A DNA stretch of 64,000 bases from Lachnospiraceae bacterium (GCA_015057025.1 SVFD01000006.1:62001-126000), one strand, 5' to 3'. Shown: positions 35,028 through 44,222, numbered from the stretch's first letter. Notes: a model not told the origin generated them from the sequence alone. Program-made: numbers and translations.

Positions 35028-36074
35028 ATGGGAGTTACTGTAAAGAATTTCGGCAAGACAGCTGCCGGTGCGGAAACACAAATTTATCTGATTGAAAACA
35101 AGAACGGTATGAAGGCCGGCGTTACCAATTTCGGTGCTATCTTGGTAAATTTATTTGTAAAAGGTGCTGAAGGAAAGGAACGCGACGTGGTTCTTGGTTT
35201 TGACAGTGTAGAAGGATATTTAAACGATGGTAACTGCTTTGGAGCTACTGTGGGTCCTATTGCAAACCGTACCGCTAATGCTAAGTTTGAGATTAACGGT
35301 GTAACTTATCAGATGGACGTAAACGATAATGCTAATAATTTACATACCAGCCATACGGAAGGTTTCCAGAAGAGAGTGTGGGATGCCACATATGATGAGA
35401 ATAGTGTAACCTTCAGCCTTGTAAAAAAGGATATGGAGATGGGACATCCCGGAGAAATGAAAGTTTCGGTTACATATACGTTAACAGATGATGATGAGTT
35501 AAAGATTCATTATCATGCAGATACCGATAAAGAAACTATTATTAATATGACTAACCATACATACTTTAATTTGGATGGTCATGATTCCACAGAAATTTAT
35601 GATGAACTGCTTTGGATTAAGGCATCAAATTATACGCCCGTTGTAAAAGGTGCCATTCCTACTGGGGAGATTGCTCCTGTATCAGGTACTCCAATGGATT
35701 TTACAACTGCTAAAAAAGTAGGTCAGGATATTTATTCTGATTTTGAACAGATTGGTCTGGTAGGCGGCTATGATCATAACTGGGTAGTGGATGACTGGAA
35801 TGGCGAATTGCAGTTGATTGCCAAAGTAGAAGATAAAAAATCAGGTATTATAATGGATACTTATACAGACCTTCCCGGTGTGCAGTTCTATGCAGGAAAC
35901 TTTGTGGGCAAGGATATTTGCAAGGGTGGTGTTTTGTACGGACCCCGTAAGGGACTCTGTTTAGAAACCCAGTATTACCCCAATTCGGCTAATGAAGCAA
36001 ACTTCCCAAGACCTTTATACGGACCGGATAAGGCTTACGATACTACTACGGTTTATAAATTTTATCTTGCATAA
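35028..36074 (+). CDS. galM: Galactose mutarotase (aldose 1-epimerase)
   Basis: This 348-residue enzyme interconverts alpha and beta anomers of aldoses. Catalytic residues sit in 'NNLHTSHTEGFQKRVW' (His), 'NMTNHTYFNLDGHDS' (His) and 'CLETQYYPNSAN' (Glu). The preferred start is the ATG at 35028 after GGAGG; an in-frame codon four residues earlier falls inside the ribosome binding site. It leads the three-gene disaccharide cluster and supplies the anomer needed by kinases or epimerases. Confidence 0.93.
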   Translation: MGVTVKNFGKTAAGAETQIYLIENKNGMKAGVTNFGAILVNLFVKGAEGKERDVVLGFDSVEGYLNDGNCFGATVGPIANRTANAKFEINGVTYQMDVNDNANNLHTSHTEGFQKRVWDATYDENSVTFSLVKKDMEMGHPGEMKVSVTYTLTDDDELKIHYHADTDKETIINMTNHTYFNLDGHDSTEIYDELLWIKASNYTPVVKGAIPTGEIAPVSGTPMDFTTAKKVGQDIYSDFEQIGLVGGYDHNWVVDDWNGELQLIAKVEDKKSGIIMDTYTDLPGVQFYAGNFVGKDICKGGVLYGPRKGLCLETQYYPNSANEANFPRPLYGPDKAYDTTTVYKFYLA

Positions 36075-36179
36075 AAGTTGTGCAGTATTGTACTTCTGTT
36101 ATAGCAGATTAAAATATTAATATGATAAAATGAGCCAAATGCGGCAATTGTTATAAAATTGTTGAAACGGAGATATGAT

Positions 36180-37349
36180 ATGTGGGTAAATGAAGTTGAA
36201 CAGGAATTAAAAGAGCATATTATTCCTTTTTGGATTGGTATGCAGGATAAAGAGTTCGGCGGATATTACGGAATGCTGGATATTGATTTGAATTTAGATA
36301 AAAAGGCGCCGAAAGGATGCATTTTAAACAGTAGAATCCTTTGGTTTTTCTCAAACGCATATTTAATGTATAAAGACGAAAGTTATCTTGCGGCAGCGAG
36401 ACATGCTTATGATTTTATGAAAAAATATATGTTTGATGATAAGAATGGTGGTATTTATTGGGCAGTGACCTATGACGGTAAGCCGTTAGATACTACCAAG
36501 CATACATATAATCAAGCATTTGCCGTGTATGCGCTTTCATCTTATTATGATGCAACCAAGGACGAGGAAGCTTTAAAAACAGCATATAAACTGGTAGACA
36601 TTATAGAAAATAAGTGTAGTGATAAAGGCGGCTATTTGGAGGCTTTTGATATTAATTTTAAACCGGCAGGAAATGATAAGCTTTCCGAAAACGGTGTGGA
36701 AGCAGGACGTACCATGAATACGCTTCTTCATGTGTTTGAGGCGTATACCGAATTGTATCGTGTAGATAAAAAATCAGAAATCGGCAACAGATTACGCTGG
36801 ATGTTGGATATCTTTGTGGAAAAGATGTACAATCCGACATTAAGACGTCAGGAAGTATTCTTTGATATGGAATACAATACCTTAATTGATTTACATTCTT
36901 ACGGGCATGATATTGAAACTGCATGGCTTTTAGACAGAGGCTTGGAAGTATTGGAGGATAAAGCATATGAAAATAAGCTTGCTCCGGTAATCAGTACCTT
37001 GGAAGAGAATGTTTACAATCTCGCTTTTGACGGTAATGCACTTTATAACGAATGCGAAAAAGGTGTGAATGATACAAAGCGTATCTGGTGGGTTCAGGCA
37101 GAAGCAATGGTTGGTTTCTTAAATGCTTATACCAAGAATCCTGAAAAGAAAGAGTACATTCAGGCAGTCGAAAAGATTTGGGCATATATTAAGGAATATA
37201 TTATCGATAAAAGACCCGGCTCCGAGTGGTTATCAGAGGTGGATGAGGCCGGAATTCCTTTTACAAGAAAACCCATTGTGGAGCCTTGGAAATGTCCTTA
37301 TCATAACGGAAGAATGTGTCTTGAAGTTATAAAAAGAGCTAAGAAGTAA
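36180..37349 (+). CDS. Cellobiose 2-epimerase (AGE family)
   Basis: The 389-residue protein has the (alpha/alpha)6-barrel of the N-acylglucosamine 2-epimerase superfamily. Motifs that favour cellobiose/mannobiose 2-epimerase are 'NSRILWFFSNAY', 'KHTYNQAFAVYALS', 'HSYGHDIETAWLL' (general-base His), 'RIWWVQAEAM' and 'WKCPYHNGRMCLEV'. It converts the reducing-end glucose of cellobiose to mannose, the first step in a cellobiose/mannobiose route. The start at 36180 (CGGAG site) matches the family length. A GH1 glucosidase follows. Confidence 0.88.
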   Translation: MWVNEVEQELKEHIIPFWIGMQDKEFGGYYGMLDIDLNLDKKAPKGCILNSRILWFFSNAYLMYKDESYLAAARHAYDFMKKYMFDDKNGGIYWAVTYDGKPLDTTKHTYNQAFAVYALSSYYDATKDEEALKTAYKLVDIIENKCSDKGGYLEAFDINFKPAGNDKLSENGVEAGRTMNTLLHVFEAYTELYRVDKKSEIGNRLRWMLDIFVEKMYNPTLRRQEVFFDMEYNTLIDLHSYGHDIETAWLLDRGLEVLEDKAYENKLAPVISTLEENVYNLAFDGNALYNECEKGVNDTKRIWWVQAEAMVGFLNAYTKNPEKKEYIQAVEKIWAYIKEYIIDKRPGSEWLSEVDEAGIPFTRKPIVEPWKCPYHNGRMCLEVIKRAKK

Positions 37350-37429
37350 TAAGCGTATTGTAAAAGTTTGTCAGTAATTGCGTAAAACAATATAATGCGC
37401 AAATGAGTAGTGTCAGATTGGAGATTTGT

Positions 37430-38797
37430 ATGTTTCGTGAAGATTTCGCATGGGGCGTTGCAAGTAGTGCATATCAGATAGAGGGAACGGATGTAAATGA
37501 CGGTCGCGGAAAGTGTATTTGGGATGCTTTTTCCACAGAAGGAGCGGGAACAAAAGGCCAGAATGCTTTTGTGACTTGTGATCATATGCATCGTTATAAA
37601 GAAGATTTTGCTTTGATGAAAGCATTAGGTATCAAATCCTATCGCTTCTCTGTAAGCTGGCCACGAATTATTCCGAATGGCGTAGGAGAAGTGAATCAGA
37701 AGGCGATTGATATGTATCGCGATATGATTCAGGAAATGATTAAGAATGACATTAAGCCATATCTTACTTTATATCATTGGGAATTGCCTCAGGCATTGGA
37801 AGATAAAGGCGGCTGGACCAATCCTGATATCGTAGAAGCTTTTGGTGAGTATGCCAAGGTGGTTTCTGAGAATTTTACGGATTTGGTAGAGTATATTTTT
37901 ACTATAAATGAGCCCCAGTGTTTTGTGGGATTGGGATATGTAACCGGTGTACATGCTCCCGGTAAGAAATTATCTAAAAAAGAAACATTTCTTGCATCTG
38001 TAAACGCATTGAAAGCTCACGGCACTGCAGTTATCAATCTTCGAAAGTATGCTAAGCAACCGATTAAAGTAGGATACGCACCTACCTGTACCATTCCGAT
38101 TCCGGCTACGGATTCCAAGGAAGATATTGAAGCCGCAAGAAAAGTATTCTTCTCAATGTCGGATACCGCAGATAACTGGGCATGGAATGTAGCATGGTTT
38201 GCGGATCCTGTAATGCTTGGCAAATTCCCGGAGCAGGGAGTTGCTTTATTTAAAGAGTATTTACCGGAAATTACGGAGGATGACATTAAATTAATCAGTC
38301 AGCCTATTGATTTCCTGGGCTTGAATATCTATAACGGATATTATATCAAAGAAGGCGCGAATGGTGAGCCGGAGGGAATTCCCTTAAAAGACGGTTTTCC
38401 TGAAACTGCAGTGAACTGGCCGGTTCAGCCGGAATGTTTATACTGGGGCGTGCGTTTCTGCTATGAAAGGTATGGTTTGCCTATTTATATTACTGAAAAC
38501 GGTATGGCTTGTCATGATGCTGTTTCCTTGGATGGTAAGGTACATGATCCCAACCGTCAGGACTTTTTAGATCGTTATTTGTCGGCACTTCAGCAGGCAG
38601 CAGATGAAGGCGTTGATATCAGGGGATACTTCCTGTGGACATTCTTGGATAACTTTGAGTGGGATCAGGGATATCACGGACGCTTTGGACTGGTTTATGT
38701 AGATTTTGAAACTCTTGAACGTATTCCAAAGGATTCGGCATATTGGTATAAAGAAGTTATCGAAAGTCATGGTAAAATTTTACACATTAATAAATAA
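37430..38797 (+). CDS. GH1 beta-glucosidase
   Basis: The 455-residue cytosolic GH1 enzyme has the acid/base Glu161 in 'TINEPQ' and the nucleophile Glu356 in 'YITENGM', with 'SVSWPRIIP' and 'YFLWTFLDNFEWDQGY' also typical. There is no 6-phospho-glucosidase signature that I can point to, so hydrolysis of unphosphorylated cellobiose-type sugars is likely, fitting the 2-epimerase upstream. An in-frame ATG at 37403 lacks a ribosome binding site; 37430 has TTGGAG. Confidence 0.93.
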   Translation: MFREDFAWGVASSAYQIEGTDVNDGRGKCIWDAFSTEGAGTKGQNAFVTCDHMHRYKEDFALMKALGIKSYRFSVSWPRIIPNGVGEVNQKAIDMYRDMIQEMIKNDIKPYLTLYHWELPQALEDKGGWTNPDIVEAFGEYAKVVSENFTDLVEYIFTINEPQCFVGLGYVTGVHAPGKKLSKKETFLASVNALKAHGTAVINLRKYAKQPIKVGYAPTCTIPIPATDSKEDIEAARKVFFSMSDTADNWAWNVAWFADPVMLGKFPEQGVALFKEYLPEITEDDIKLISQPIDFLGLNIYNGYYIKEGANGEPEGIPLKDGFPETAVNWPVQPECLYWGVRFCYERYGLPIYITENGMACHDAVSLDGKVHDPNRQDFLDRYLSALQQAADEGVDIRGYFLWTFLDNFEWDQGYHGRFGLVYVDFETLERIPKDSAYWYKEVIESHGKILHINK

Positions 38798-38804
38798 GCA
38801 TAAG

Positions 38805-38833
38805 CAAAAGAAATCCTTTTCGGATTTCTTTTG
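38805..38833 (+). terminator. Intrinsic terminator of the disaccharide cluster
   Basis: A 12-bp stem (38805-38816 with 38822-38833) with a 5-base loop, the descending arm containing TTTCTTTT and followed by TTGTTTTT. Confidence 0.88.
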
Positions 38834-39002
38834 TTGTTTTTATAAAGAAAATATACTATTATATTAACTGTAAAATTTATTAGAATTCTGAAGAAGCCGG
38901 TTTAAGAATTTTGTACCGGTTGCAAAGAAGATTTATAATAAAAACATACAGATGCAATATAAATAAGATACAAGATTAATATTAAGATAGGAGAACAGTA
39001 AA

Positions 39003-40196
39003 ATGATAAGACAGGATTATAAAGCGATGTTAAATGCAAAGTCGGTAATTCGCGAGGCTTTTACCTTTGCGACGGCAAGAGGTAAGGAAATCGGTTATGA
39101 GAACGTTTTCGATTACAGCTTAGGAAATCCTTCCGTTCCTGCGCCTAAGGAATTTACCGATGCTATGATTGAGATGTTACAGAATGAAAATCCCGTAACC
39201 CTTCACGGTTACAGCCCGACACCGGGTATCCCTGAAGTGCGTGCTACGATTGCAGAATCTTTAAATAAAAGATTTGGAATGAATTATACTGCAGAGCATA
39301 TATTTATGACAACGGGTGCAGCCGGTGCGGTAGCCCATGCGGTACGTTGCGTGACAGAGCCCGGAGATGAAATCCTCACATTTGCACCTTTCTTTCCGGA
39401 GTACAATCCCTACATTAATCAGACCGGAGCTGTATTAAAAGTGGTTCCTGCTAATTTGGAGAACTTCCAGATTAATTTTGAAGCATTCGAAGAAATGCTT
39501 ACAGATAAGGTGATGGCAGTTTTGGTTAATACGCCCAATAACCCTACTGGTGTGGCATATTCATCAGAGACATTAACAAAGCTTTCTACACTTTTGGAAG
39601 CAAAGCAGAAAGAATACGGACATGATATCTTCCTGATTTCGGATGAACCCTACAGAGAGATTGTATTTGAAGATGCAGATGCTCCCTATGTATCTAAGTT
39701 TTATGATAATACATTAAGTTGCTATTCTTACTCAAAATCCTTGTCTCTTCCGGGAGAACGTATCGGTTATGTGGCAGTGAATCCTAAGTGTACAGACGCA
39801 GAGTATATTGTAGGTATGTGTGGACAGATTTCAAGAGGTATCGGACATAATTGTCCTCCCTCTATTATTCAGTTGGCAGTTGCTAAAACGGTAGACATGA
39901 CATCTGATTTATCCGTGTACGAGAAGAATATGAACATTTTATATAATGAATTAATCAGTCTCGGCTTCGAATGTGTAAAACCCGGCGGAACCTTTTATAT
40001 CTTCCCCAAGGCATTGGAAGCAGATGCTAAAGTATTCTGCGAGAAGGCCAAGAAGTATGACTTGATTCTTGTGCCCAGCGATTCTTTCGGCTGCGAAGGC
40101 TACTTCCGCATGGCATATTGTATTGAAACCGAGAAGGTGGAACGTTCCATTGCGGCACTCAGAAAATTTGTAGAAACTGAATATCCGAATCGGTAA
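39003..40196 (+). CDS. PLP-dependent class I/II aminotransferase
   Basis: This 397-residue fold-type I aminotransferase resembles aspartate/aromatic aminotransferases. The PLP lysine is Lys245 in 'SYSKSLSLPGERIGY'; 'NTPNNPTGVAYS' and 'DEPYREIVFE' (Asp for the pyridine nitrogen) and a substrate-binding Arg near 'YFRMAYC' are seen. The exact amino acid is not decidable. It has a GGAGA site and is flanked by a terminator and the uppP leader, so it is probably monocistronic. Confidence 0.9.
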   Translation: MIRQDYKAMLNAKSVIREAFTFATARGKEIGYENVFDYSLGNPSVPAPKEFTDAMIEMLQNENPVTLHGYSPTPGIPEVRATIAESLNKRFGMNYTAEHIFMTTGAAGAVAHAVRCVTEPGDEILTFAPFFPEYNPYINQTGAVLKVVPANLENFQINFEAFEEMLTDKVMAVLVNTPNNPTGVAYSSETLTKLSTLLEAKQKEYGHDIFLISDEPYREIVFEDADAPYVSKFYDNTLSCYSYSKSLSLPGERIGYVAVNPKCTDAEYIVGMCGQISRGIGHNCPPSIIQLAVAKTVDMTSDLSVYEKNMNILYNELISLGFECVKPGGTFYIFPKALEADAKVFCEKAKKYDLILVPSDSFGCEGYFRMAYCIETEKVERSIAALRKFVETEYPNR

Positions 40197-40252
40197 AAGT
40201 AATTAGGTGGGTTGTTGAGAATATATGACAGCCATAATCGTTATAAATTATA

Positions 40253-40409
40253 TATAATTGTATATTGAGTGCATTGTTTGCATCTATTTGTTCAACAGGG
40301 CCTTTGTATCCGTCGGCGTTTGGGTTGCGTATTTTGCAACCCTATGCGCCGTTACGTGAGACAACGGAGCGAAAGCGTCCCAAAGAACATTAGATGACAA
40401 ACAATGCAC
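40253..40409 (+). promoter_or_regulatory. -10 box and structured RNA leader of uppP (riboswitch-like)
   Basis: TATAAT at 40253-40258 puts the RNA start near 40266. From 40269 the RNA folds back on itself: GTGCATTGTTTG plus CATCTA (40269-40286) pair with TAGATG and CAAACAATGCAC (40391-40396, 40398-40409), 18 bp with one bulged A. Inside are GGGTTGC/GCAACCC (40322-40328 with 40336-40342), CGGCG/CGCCG (40314-40318 with 40347-40351), CCGT/ACGG (40310-40313 with 40364-40367) and a GAAA-capped hairpin (40366-40380). CCGTT at 40349-40353 can alternatively pair with AACGG at 40363-40367. The outer helix ends seven bases before the AAAGGAG of uppP. No known class is recognised. Confidence 0.6.
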
Positions 40410-40428
40410 GTCTATAAAGGAGTCAATT

Positions 40429-41262
40429 ATGGATTTTCTTGAGATATTGAAGGCAATTTTCTATGGCATCGTGGAAGGAATTACCGAATGGTTACCCATC
40501 AGTAGTACAGGACATTTGATTTTGCTGGAACGATTTATTAAGATGGATGTTAGTGATGAATTTATGAATATGTTTCGCGTGGTGATTCAGTTGGGTGCTA
40601 TTATGGCAGTAGTAGTGATTTACTGGAAACAGATTTGGTTTGTAGATTTTCATGGATTTAAGTCAAAGCCTACCTTTAAGAAAGATATTTTAAATCTTTG
40701 GGGTAAAATTTTGGTAGCGTGCGTTCCGGCAGCTGTAATCGGTGTGTTCTTTGATGATTTCTTTGAGGCACTCTTTTATAATGAAGTTTGTGTATCTGTT
40801 GCGTTGATTGTATTCGGTATTGCTTTTATTGTGATTGAAACTTTGAATAAGAAGAAAACAATCAAAGCGGAAGGTGTGGCAGATATTACCTATAAGTTAG
40901 CCTTGTTGATTGGTGTGTTCCAATTGATTGCAGCCATCTTTCCCGGTACTTCCCGCTCCGGAGCAACCATTGTAGGCGCGTTACTTCTTGGGGTGTCAAG
41001 AGCTGCGGCAGCTGATTTTACATTTTTTTTGGCGATTCCGGTTATGTTCGGTGCCAGCCTCTTGAAAATTGTTAAATATGGTTTTGCATTCAGTTGGTCT
41101 GAGTTTGCCGTATTAATGGTGGCTATGATAGTTGCATATGGCGTATCCATGGTAGTCATCAAATTGTTACTTAAGTTCATCAAAAAGCACGATTTTAAGG
41201 TGTTTGGATGGTATCGTATCGCATTGGGAGCTTTGGTGTTGGTAATCTTTTTCTTGGTGTAA
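40429..41262 (+). CDS. uppP: Undecaprenyl-diphosphate phosphatase
   Basis: The 277-residue membrane enzyme (BacA family) dephosphorylates undecaprenyl pyrophosphate on the outer face of the membrane, recycling the lipid carrier for peptidoglycan and confering bacitracin tolerance. Both active-site motifs are intact: 'EGITEWLPISSTGHL' near the start and 'FPGTSRSGATI' in the middle, with about eight membrane helices. It stands alone, behind the structured leader, and may be regulated through it. Confidence 0.96.
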   Translation: MDFLEILKAIFYGIVEGITEWLPISSTGHLILLERFIKMDVSDEFMNMFRVVIQLGAIMAVVVIYWKQIWFVDFHGFKSKPTFKKDILNLWGKILVACVPAAVIGVFFDDFFEALFYNEVCVSVALIVFGIAFIVIETLNKKKTIKAEGVADITYKLALLIGVFQLIAAIFPGTSRSGATIVGALLLGVSRAAAADFTFFLAIPVMFGASLLKIVKYGFAFSWSEFAVLMVAMIVAYGVSMVVIKLLLKFIKKHDFKVFGWYRIALGALVLVIFFLV

Positions 41263-41360
41263 TTGGTCAAAATTGCATTGTGTTTATTGTGCAATATTTA
41301 TATAAAATCATCCAAAATGCCTTGATTATAAGGCATAAAATAGAAAAAGTATCTGAAAAA

Positions 41361-41389
41361 TTGACAATTTTAATTTTTTGGAGTACACT
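41361..41389 (+). promoter_or_regulatory. Promoter of the histone-H1-like gene
   Basis: TTGACA at 41361-41366, 17 bases, TACACT at 41384-41389. A small hairpin (ATGCCTT with AAGGCAT, about 41318-41337) lies upstream and may end uppP transcripts. Confidence 0.75.
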
Positions 41390-41496
41390 ACAACATGACA
41401 AAGTTGGATGATAAATATCCTAAGATACAAATGTGAAATATCGTATGATTACGATGCTCGTTTAACCCGTTAGGGTTGTGAAAGGAGAGAATTTTT

Positions 41497-41949
41497 ATGG
41501 CAGCAGAAAAGAAGACAGCAACAGCTAAGCCCGTTGCAAAGGCAGCAGTTAAGGTTGAAGAAAAGAAAGTAGAAGCAGCTCCCGTTAAGGCAGAAGCACC
41601 TGCAAAGAAGGAAGTAGCTAAGAAGGCTCCCGCAAAGAAGGCAGCACCTGCAAAGAAGGAAGCAGTTAAGAAGGCAGCACCTGCAAAGAAGGAAGCAGCT
41701 AAGAAGGCTCCTGCTGAGAAGAAAGCACCTGCAAAGAAAGCAGCAGCTAAGAAGGAAGCTATTTATGTTCAGTTCGCAGGAAAGAGCTATAGCAACGACG
41801 AACTCCTTAAGATCGCTAAGGATGTTTGGGTTTATGATATGGGCCAGAAGGCAGCTGATATGAAGTCTGTAGAAATTTATGTTAAGCCCGAAGAAAGCAT
41901 GGCTTACTTCGTTGTTAACGGTACAGAAAACGGAAGCTTCATGATCTAA
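41497..41949 (+). CDS. Histone-H1-like Ala/Lys/Pro-rich protein with DUF6465 domain
   Basis: The 150-residue protein has two parts. Residues 1-88 are almost only Ala, Lys, Pro, Glu and Val, in repeats of the form PAKKEA and KKAAPAKK, like the tail of eukaryotic histone H1 or bacterial AlgP/HU extensions. Residues 89-150 form a compact DUF6465 domain ('IYVQFAGKSYSNDELLKIAKDVW'). The tail should be disordered and bind DNA or RNA by charge; the domain's job is unknown. Strong promoter, AAAGGAGAG site, favoured codons and own terminator suggest high expression. Confidence 0.85.
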   Translation: MAAEKKTATAKPVAKAAVKVEEKKVEAAPVKAEAPAKKEVAKKAPAKKAAPAKKEAVKKAAPAKKEAAKKAPAEKKAPAKKAAAKKEAIYVQFAGKSYSNDELLKIAKDVWVYDMGQKAADMKSVEIYVKPEESMAYFVVNGTENGSFMI

Positions 41950-41977
41950 TTGCATGATAAATGAACATATGTAAATG

Positions 41978-42006
41978 AAAGGTTCGGAGAAATCCGAACC
42001 TTTTTT
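41978..42006 (+). terminator. Intrinsic terminator after the histone-H1-like gene
   Basis: An 11-bp stem (41978-41988 with 41993-42003), GAAA loop, then TTTTTT. Confidence 0.95.
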
Positions 42007-42209
42007 GTGTACCATAATACTATATTTATAGATAAAAAATTCTGAGTGCCCTTGTACTGTTAAAATGAGAGTGGTATAATATTTGCGTGAATAAAGGATA
42101 AGGAAAAGAAAGTGTAGCGTATTTAATATATATGCGTTATAGTGAATGGAACATGAAGCGATAGTATTTACAAAAGATGTTATGGATTCAAAATATGAAG
42201 GGGAATCAT

Positions 42210-43526
42210 ATGGAGAAAATAGAATTTAATTTGCTATTGAATACAGCATTTCAAGCCTTAATGAACAACAGTAAGGATATGATGTTTATTAAGGACGCTC
42301 ATTTGGTTTATCGCGCGGTTTCGCAACCATTTGTTGAAATGGTAGGTAAAGAAAAGCAAGAAGAAATAATAGGACATATGGATTCGGAAATTTTTGCAGA
42401 TAAAAGTCTTGCTAAGCGTTATGCGGCTGATGATAAAAAGTTAATAAAAGGAAATAAGGATCTGATAGATTATATTGAGCCTATAACGGAATCAGAAGAT
42501 GGACAGGCGAGGTATGGATCAACTTCCAAATATATTTTGAGGGATGATAGTGGCAAGTTTATAGGCATTCTTGGCGTGACAAGAGATATTACAAGAGATT
42601 ATATTGCGCGTCAGCATTATCAGCAGGAATTAAGATATCTGTTTGGTTTGCCTAAAGATACTTATGCGGTTAGTTTTATTGATGTAGATGATTGGCGTAT
42701 TATCAGTCAGCGCAGACAGTTTATAGAAGAAGGTACCTTGCAGGAATGTCATACCGTGGAAGAACTGGTAGAGGCGGCGAAGGCATCTATAGTAGATGAA
42801 AACAGCGGGGCAGCAGTCTTTTATAATAATTTTACAGCAGGTTTTTTGCGGGAAATTTATGAGACCGGAAGAATGCAATTGAATTTTCGCTATCAGCGCC
42901 GTGTGGGAGAAAACATGGTCCGCTGGGTACATAATGATATCCGTTTTATTATTGATGTGGATAGTGGTCATTTATGTGCCATGCTTTCAGCTAAAGACAT
43001 TGATGAAGAGAAACGGGAAGAGCAAAAACTGGTTACTGCGGCAAAGATGGATAAAATGACCATGCTTTATAACCGTGAAACTACAATGGATTCCATTAGA
43101 AGAATTCTTAGAGAAGAGCCTGAACATAATCATGTTTTATTTATGATAGATGTGGATAATTTTAAGAATTTGAATGATACAAGAGGACATCAGGCCGGCG
43201 ATGAATTTTTGATTGACCTTGCAGCTGAGATTAAAGGAAGTTTTCGTGAAACCGATGTGGTGGGCCGCATCGGTGGTGATGAATTTTTTGCACTGATGAA
43301 AAATGTGCCGGGAGATTCCATTACACAGCGTAAGGCGCAAGAATTGTTGGATACCATTCAGGAGGTTTGTGAAGATTATAAAGATTTGAATCTGTCGAGC
43401 AGTATAGGTATCAGTATGTATCCTCAGGATGGTACGACGTTGGAAGAATTATATGCTCAGGCGGATGGGGCTTTGTACGAGGCAAAGAGAAAGGGTAAAA
43501 ACCGATTTGTATTTGCGAAGAAATAA
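42210..43526 (+). CDS. PAS-GGDEF diguanylate cyclase
   Basis: The 438-residue protein makes the messenger c-di-GMP from two GTP. A PAS sensor covers about residues 10-125 ('ALMNNSKDMMFIKDAHLVYRAVS', ending 'GILGVTRDITRDY'), a second PAS-like segment follows, and the GGDEF domain fills residues 275-438. The signature GGDEF is intact in 'VGRIGGDEFFALM', and RETD five residues before it is a product-inhibition I-site. No membrane helix, so the signal is cytosolic. The start at 42210 has AGGGGAA; an in-frame ATG at 42177 has none. Confidence 0.92.
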   Translation: MEKIEFNLLLNTAFQALMNNSKDMMFIKDAHLVYRAVSQPFVEMVGKEKQEEIIGHMDSEIFADKSLAKRYAADDKKLIKGNKDLIDYIEPITESEDGQARYGSTSKYILRDDSGKFIGILGVTRDITRDYIARQHYQQELRYLFGLPKDTYAVSFIDVDDWRIISQRRQFIEEGTLQECHTVEELVEAAKASIVDENSGAAVFYNNFTAGFLREIYETGRMQLNFRYQRRVGENMVRWVHNDIRFIIDVDSGHLCAMLSAKDIDEEKREEQKLVTAAKMDKMTMLYNRETTMDSIRRILREEPEHNHVLFMIDVDNFKNLNDTRGHQAGDEFLIDLAAEIKGSFRETDVVGRIGGDEFFALMKNVPGDSITQRKAQELLDTIQEVCEDYKDLNLSSSIGISMYPQDGTTLEELYAQADGALYEAKRKGKNRFVFAKK

Positions 43527-43535
43527 GTAAGGAAT

Positions 43536-43568
43536 AAAAAGTTGGTACAATAACGTATCAACTTTTTT
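43536..43568 (+). terminator. Intrinsic terminator after the diguanylate cyclase
   Basis: AAAAAGTTGGTAC at 43536-43548 pairs with GTATCAACTTTTT at 43555-43567 (one G-T), giving a T-rich tail. Confidence 0.88.
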
Positions 43569-43702
43569 ATATGGATAATACTGTTTATAACCGAGAAACG
43601 ATTACGTTTAAAACGGGTTTGGCGAGTGTCGCATATGTAACATAATGTAGGTAGGTTTTTATTGTAATTGCGACTACGTTATAAACGGGAGGTTGTACAG
43701 GG

Positions 43703-44053
43703 ATGGAATATAATCGCATTGAGGTTGGTGACCGCCTAAAGCAGAAGAGAATAATGATGGGAATGACGCAGGATGTGATTGCCGAGAAAATAAATCGTTC
43801 GCCCAAGTATTATGCTGATATAGAGCGAGGCAGTTGCGGGATGAGTATAGAAACACTACTTGCTTTGGCTGAAATTATGGATATGCCTTTAGATTATTTG
43901 ATTTATGGTAAGGTATATAATGATGAAGAAAAGTTGCGCCAAACAGATGAAGTTCAAGTGCTGCTTTCTATGGTAAATAATGCGACAGAGAAGAGACGTC
44001 AATGTATTTTAAGAATGATTCAGTTGGTACAGTCTTCGTGGATAGATGAGTAA
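43703..44053 (+). CDS. XRE-family transcriptional regulator
   Basis: The 116-residue protein has an N-terminal helix-turn-helix of the Cro/C1 type (residues 8-65, 'LKQKRIMMGMTQDVIAEKINRSPKYYADIERG') and a short helical C-terminus (75-116) probably for dimerisation. Resembles regulators found near mobile elements, though no element is seen here. GGAGG lies nine bases before the ATG. Transcribed alone; a terminator follows. Confidence 0.85.
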   Translation: MEYNRIEVGDRLKQKRIMMGMTQDVIAEKINRSPKYYADIERGSCGMSIETLLALAEIMDMPLDYLIYGKVYNDEEKLRQTDEVQVLLSMVNNATEKRRQCILRMIQLVQSSWIDE

Positions 44054-44140
44054 ATACAGGTGATAAGTGTGACCGGACGGATAAGAATTATTTGGTTGGG
44101 GTGTTTGCATACATTAAAGAATAATATAATTATATATAGA

Positions 44141-44176
44141 AGCTGTCGGCAAGAAATGATTGCCGACGGCTTTTTT
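44141..44176 (+). terminator. Intrinsic terminator before hrcA
   Basis: A 12-bp stem (AGCTGTCGGCAA at 44141-44152 with 44160-44171) and six T. Confidence 0.94.
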
Positions 44177-44222
44177 ATGTTTTATAAAATCTGTGTACAT
44201 TCTGTTATTTTTAAAATAATAG

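Noticed and set aside
40269-40409. Miniature transposable element (MITE) explanation for the uppP leader
   Set aside because: The long inverted ends would fit, but no target-site duplication flanks them. The inner nested helices, and a promoter and ribosome binding site placed exactly at the ends, favour an RNA leader. It is not fully excluded without a genome-wide search.
41470-42015. 181-codon minus-strand frame rich in Cys and Leu
   Set aside because: It is the antisense of the Ala/Lys repeat gene; the cysteines come from the repeat's codons. It also crosses that gene's terminator.
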